Source: Trileptium ribeirensis (Eukaryota > Nematoda > Enoplea > Enoplida > Thoracostomopsidae). From it: a stretch of DNA of 64,000 nucleotides. The notes under the pieces were generated by a model. That model ran no database searches, was not told where the DNA came from, and saw only the letters and a list, made by a program, of their open reading frames with translations. Made by a program: the position numbers and the translations under genes. Each line of letters begins with the position of its first letter. The stretch's first letter is position 1. Where the stretch lies: NCBI GenBank assembly GCA_030248225.1, contig JASANE010018686.1, positions 1 to 64,000 on the forward strand. Reading direction: 5' to 3'. Below, piece after piece: positions 63,504 to 64,000 of the stretch.

Positions 63504-64000
63504 TTTAAATTTTTGTGGTTTCTATATTGCTGTTTGCGTGATGTGATCGATTTAAAATACTTACCCCGCTAGCAGATGTTAGAAAATAGCACTTTAACTA
63601 CAATAATACGACTCACGCTGCTCTTCCCACGTTTAAAACCATGTAAATTATATGTTTTCCTTTTTTAGCCTCCTGATCGCGTATTTTTGAGCCTACTTTA
63701 ACTTATAATCTGAGTACGATATCGAGAATTCCTTCAATGCTAATTCTTAAATGATGCACTTTGTCTGTATGTAAAATTTTAAGGCGCTATTTTTTTTTAA
63801 ATGCTTTATGAATTTTCATATAATGTGTGTTTTTTCAAATTTGTAGAAATTGGTGGATTTTGGTCATTAAGCTGTTTTGATGCTATACTACGGACCATGT
63901 TTGTATTTAAGACGCAAAGTTTTTTCTATGTCATAGCTGAGAACCCGAGTGGATAAAAATTGAGAATTTCCGGTGAAGATTATGATTTGGGGCAATGTTT
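63504..64000. other. no gene seen at right edge
   Basis: AT-rich; the missing last SUN exon was searched for here by eye and not found. Confidence 0.4.

Overview
The window is nuclear DNA of a multicellular animal, almost certainly an invertebrate. The genes are split by GT-AG introns, the intergenic and intronic DNA is AT-rich and crowded with decayed transposons (hAT-like, CR1-like, RNase H-bearing non-LTR fragments and several MITE families), and there is no bacterial-style coding density. The phylum cannot be fixed from sequence alone. No rRNA gene, convincing tRNA gene or CRISPR array was seen.

The one host gene recognised is a large SUN-domain gene on the + strand (23,019 to at least 61,221). 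By hand I could chain 21 exons whose splice phases all agree, giving 3,342 coding nucleotides (1,114 codons) before the 3' end is lost. Domain order is that of SUN1/SUN2/UNC-84 inner nuclear membrane proteins: a long polar N-terminal (nucleoplasmic) region with a His-rich patch, a cluster of hydrophobic segments, a coiled-coil region, then the SUN domain. The SUN domain retains the KASH-lid length, the KASH-bonding cysteine and the cation-loop cysteine. The last exon of the SUN domain was not found and probably lies beyond base 64,000.

Layout. 1-2,216: a large inverted repeat made of two head-to-head copies of the 5' part of a ZMYM-type hAT transposon; the inner arms are almost identical while the outer arms have diverged. 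2,164-3,932: the decayed transposase of the right-hand copy. About 8.2-12.2 kb: a second DNA transposon, minus strand, with a DDE-like domain, zinc fingers, a real intron and G-rich termini. 13.5-18.05 kb: a CR1/Jockey-like retrotransposon (ORF1, endonuclease, reverse transcriptase), broken by stops and frameshifts. 18.66-19.63 kb: a remnant of another non-LTR element (RNase H and zinc knuckle). 23-64 kb: the SUN gene, whose introns hold repeated copies of at least five non-autonomous element families, several with visible terminal inverted repeats and target-site duplications.

The transposon genes are all visibly broken, so the SUN gene is the only unit likely to be functional. No clearly new multi-gene system was found. 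The observations most worth following are the nested palindrome at the left end, the unclassified zinc-finger/DDE transposon, the pair of oppositely oriented MITEs flanking the SUN gene, a 290-base T-depleted tract, and the number of frame-neutral small exons in the SUN gene.
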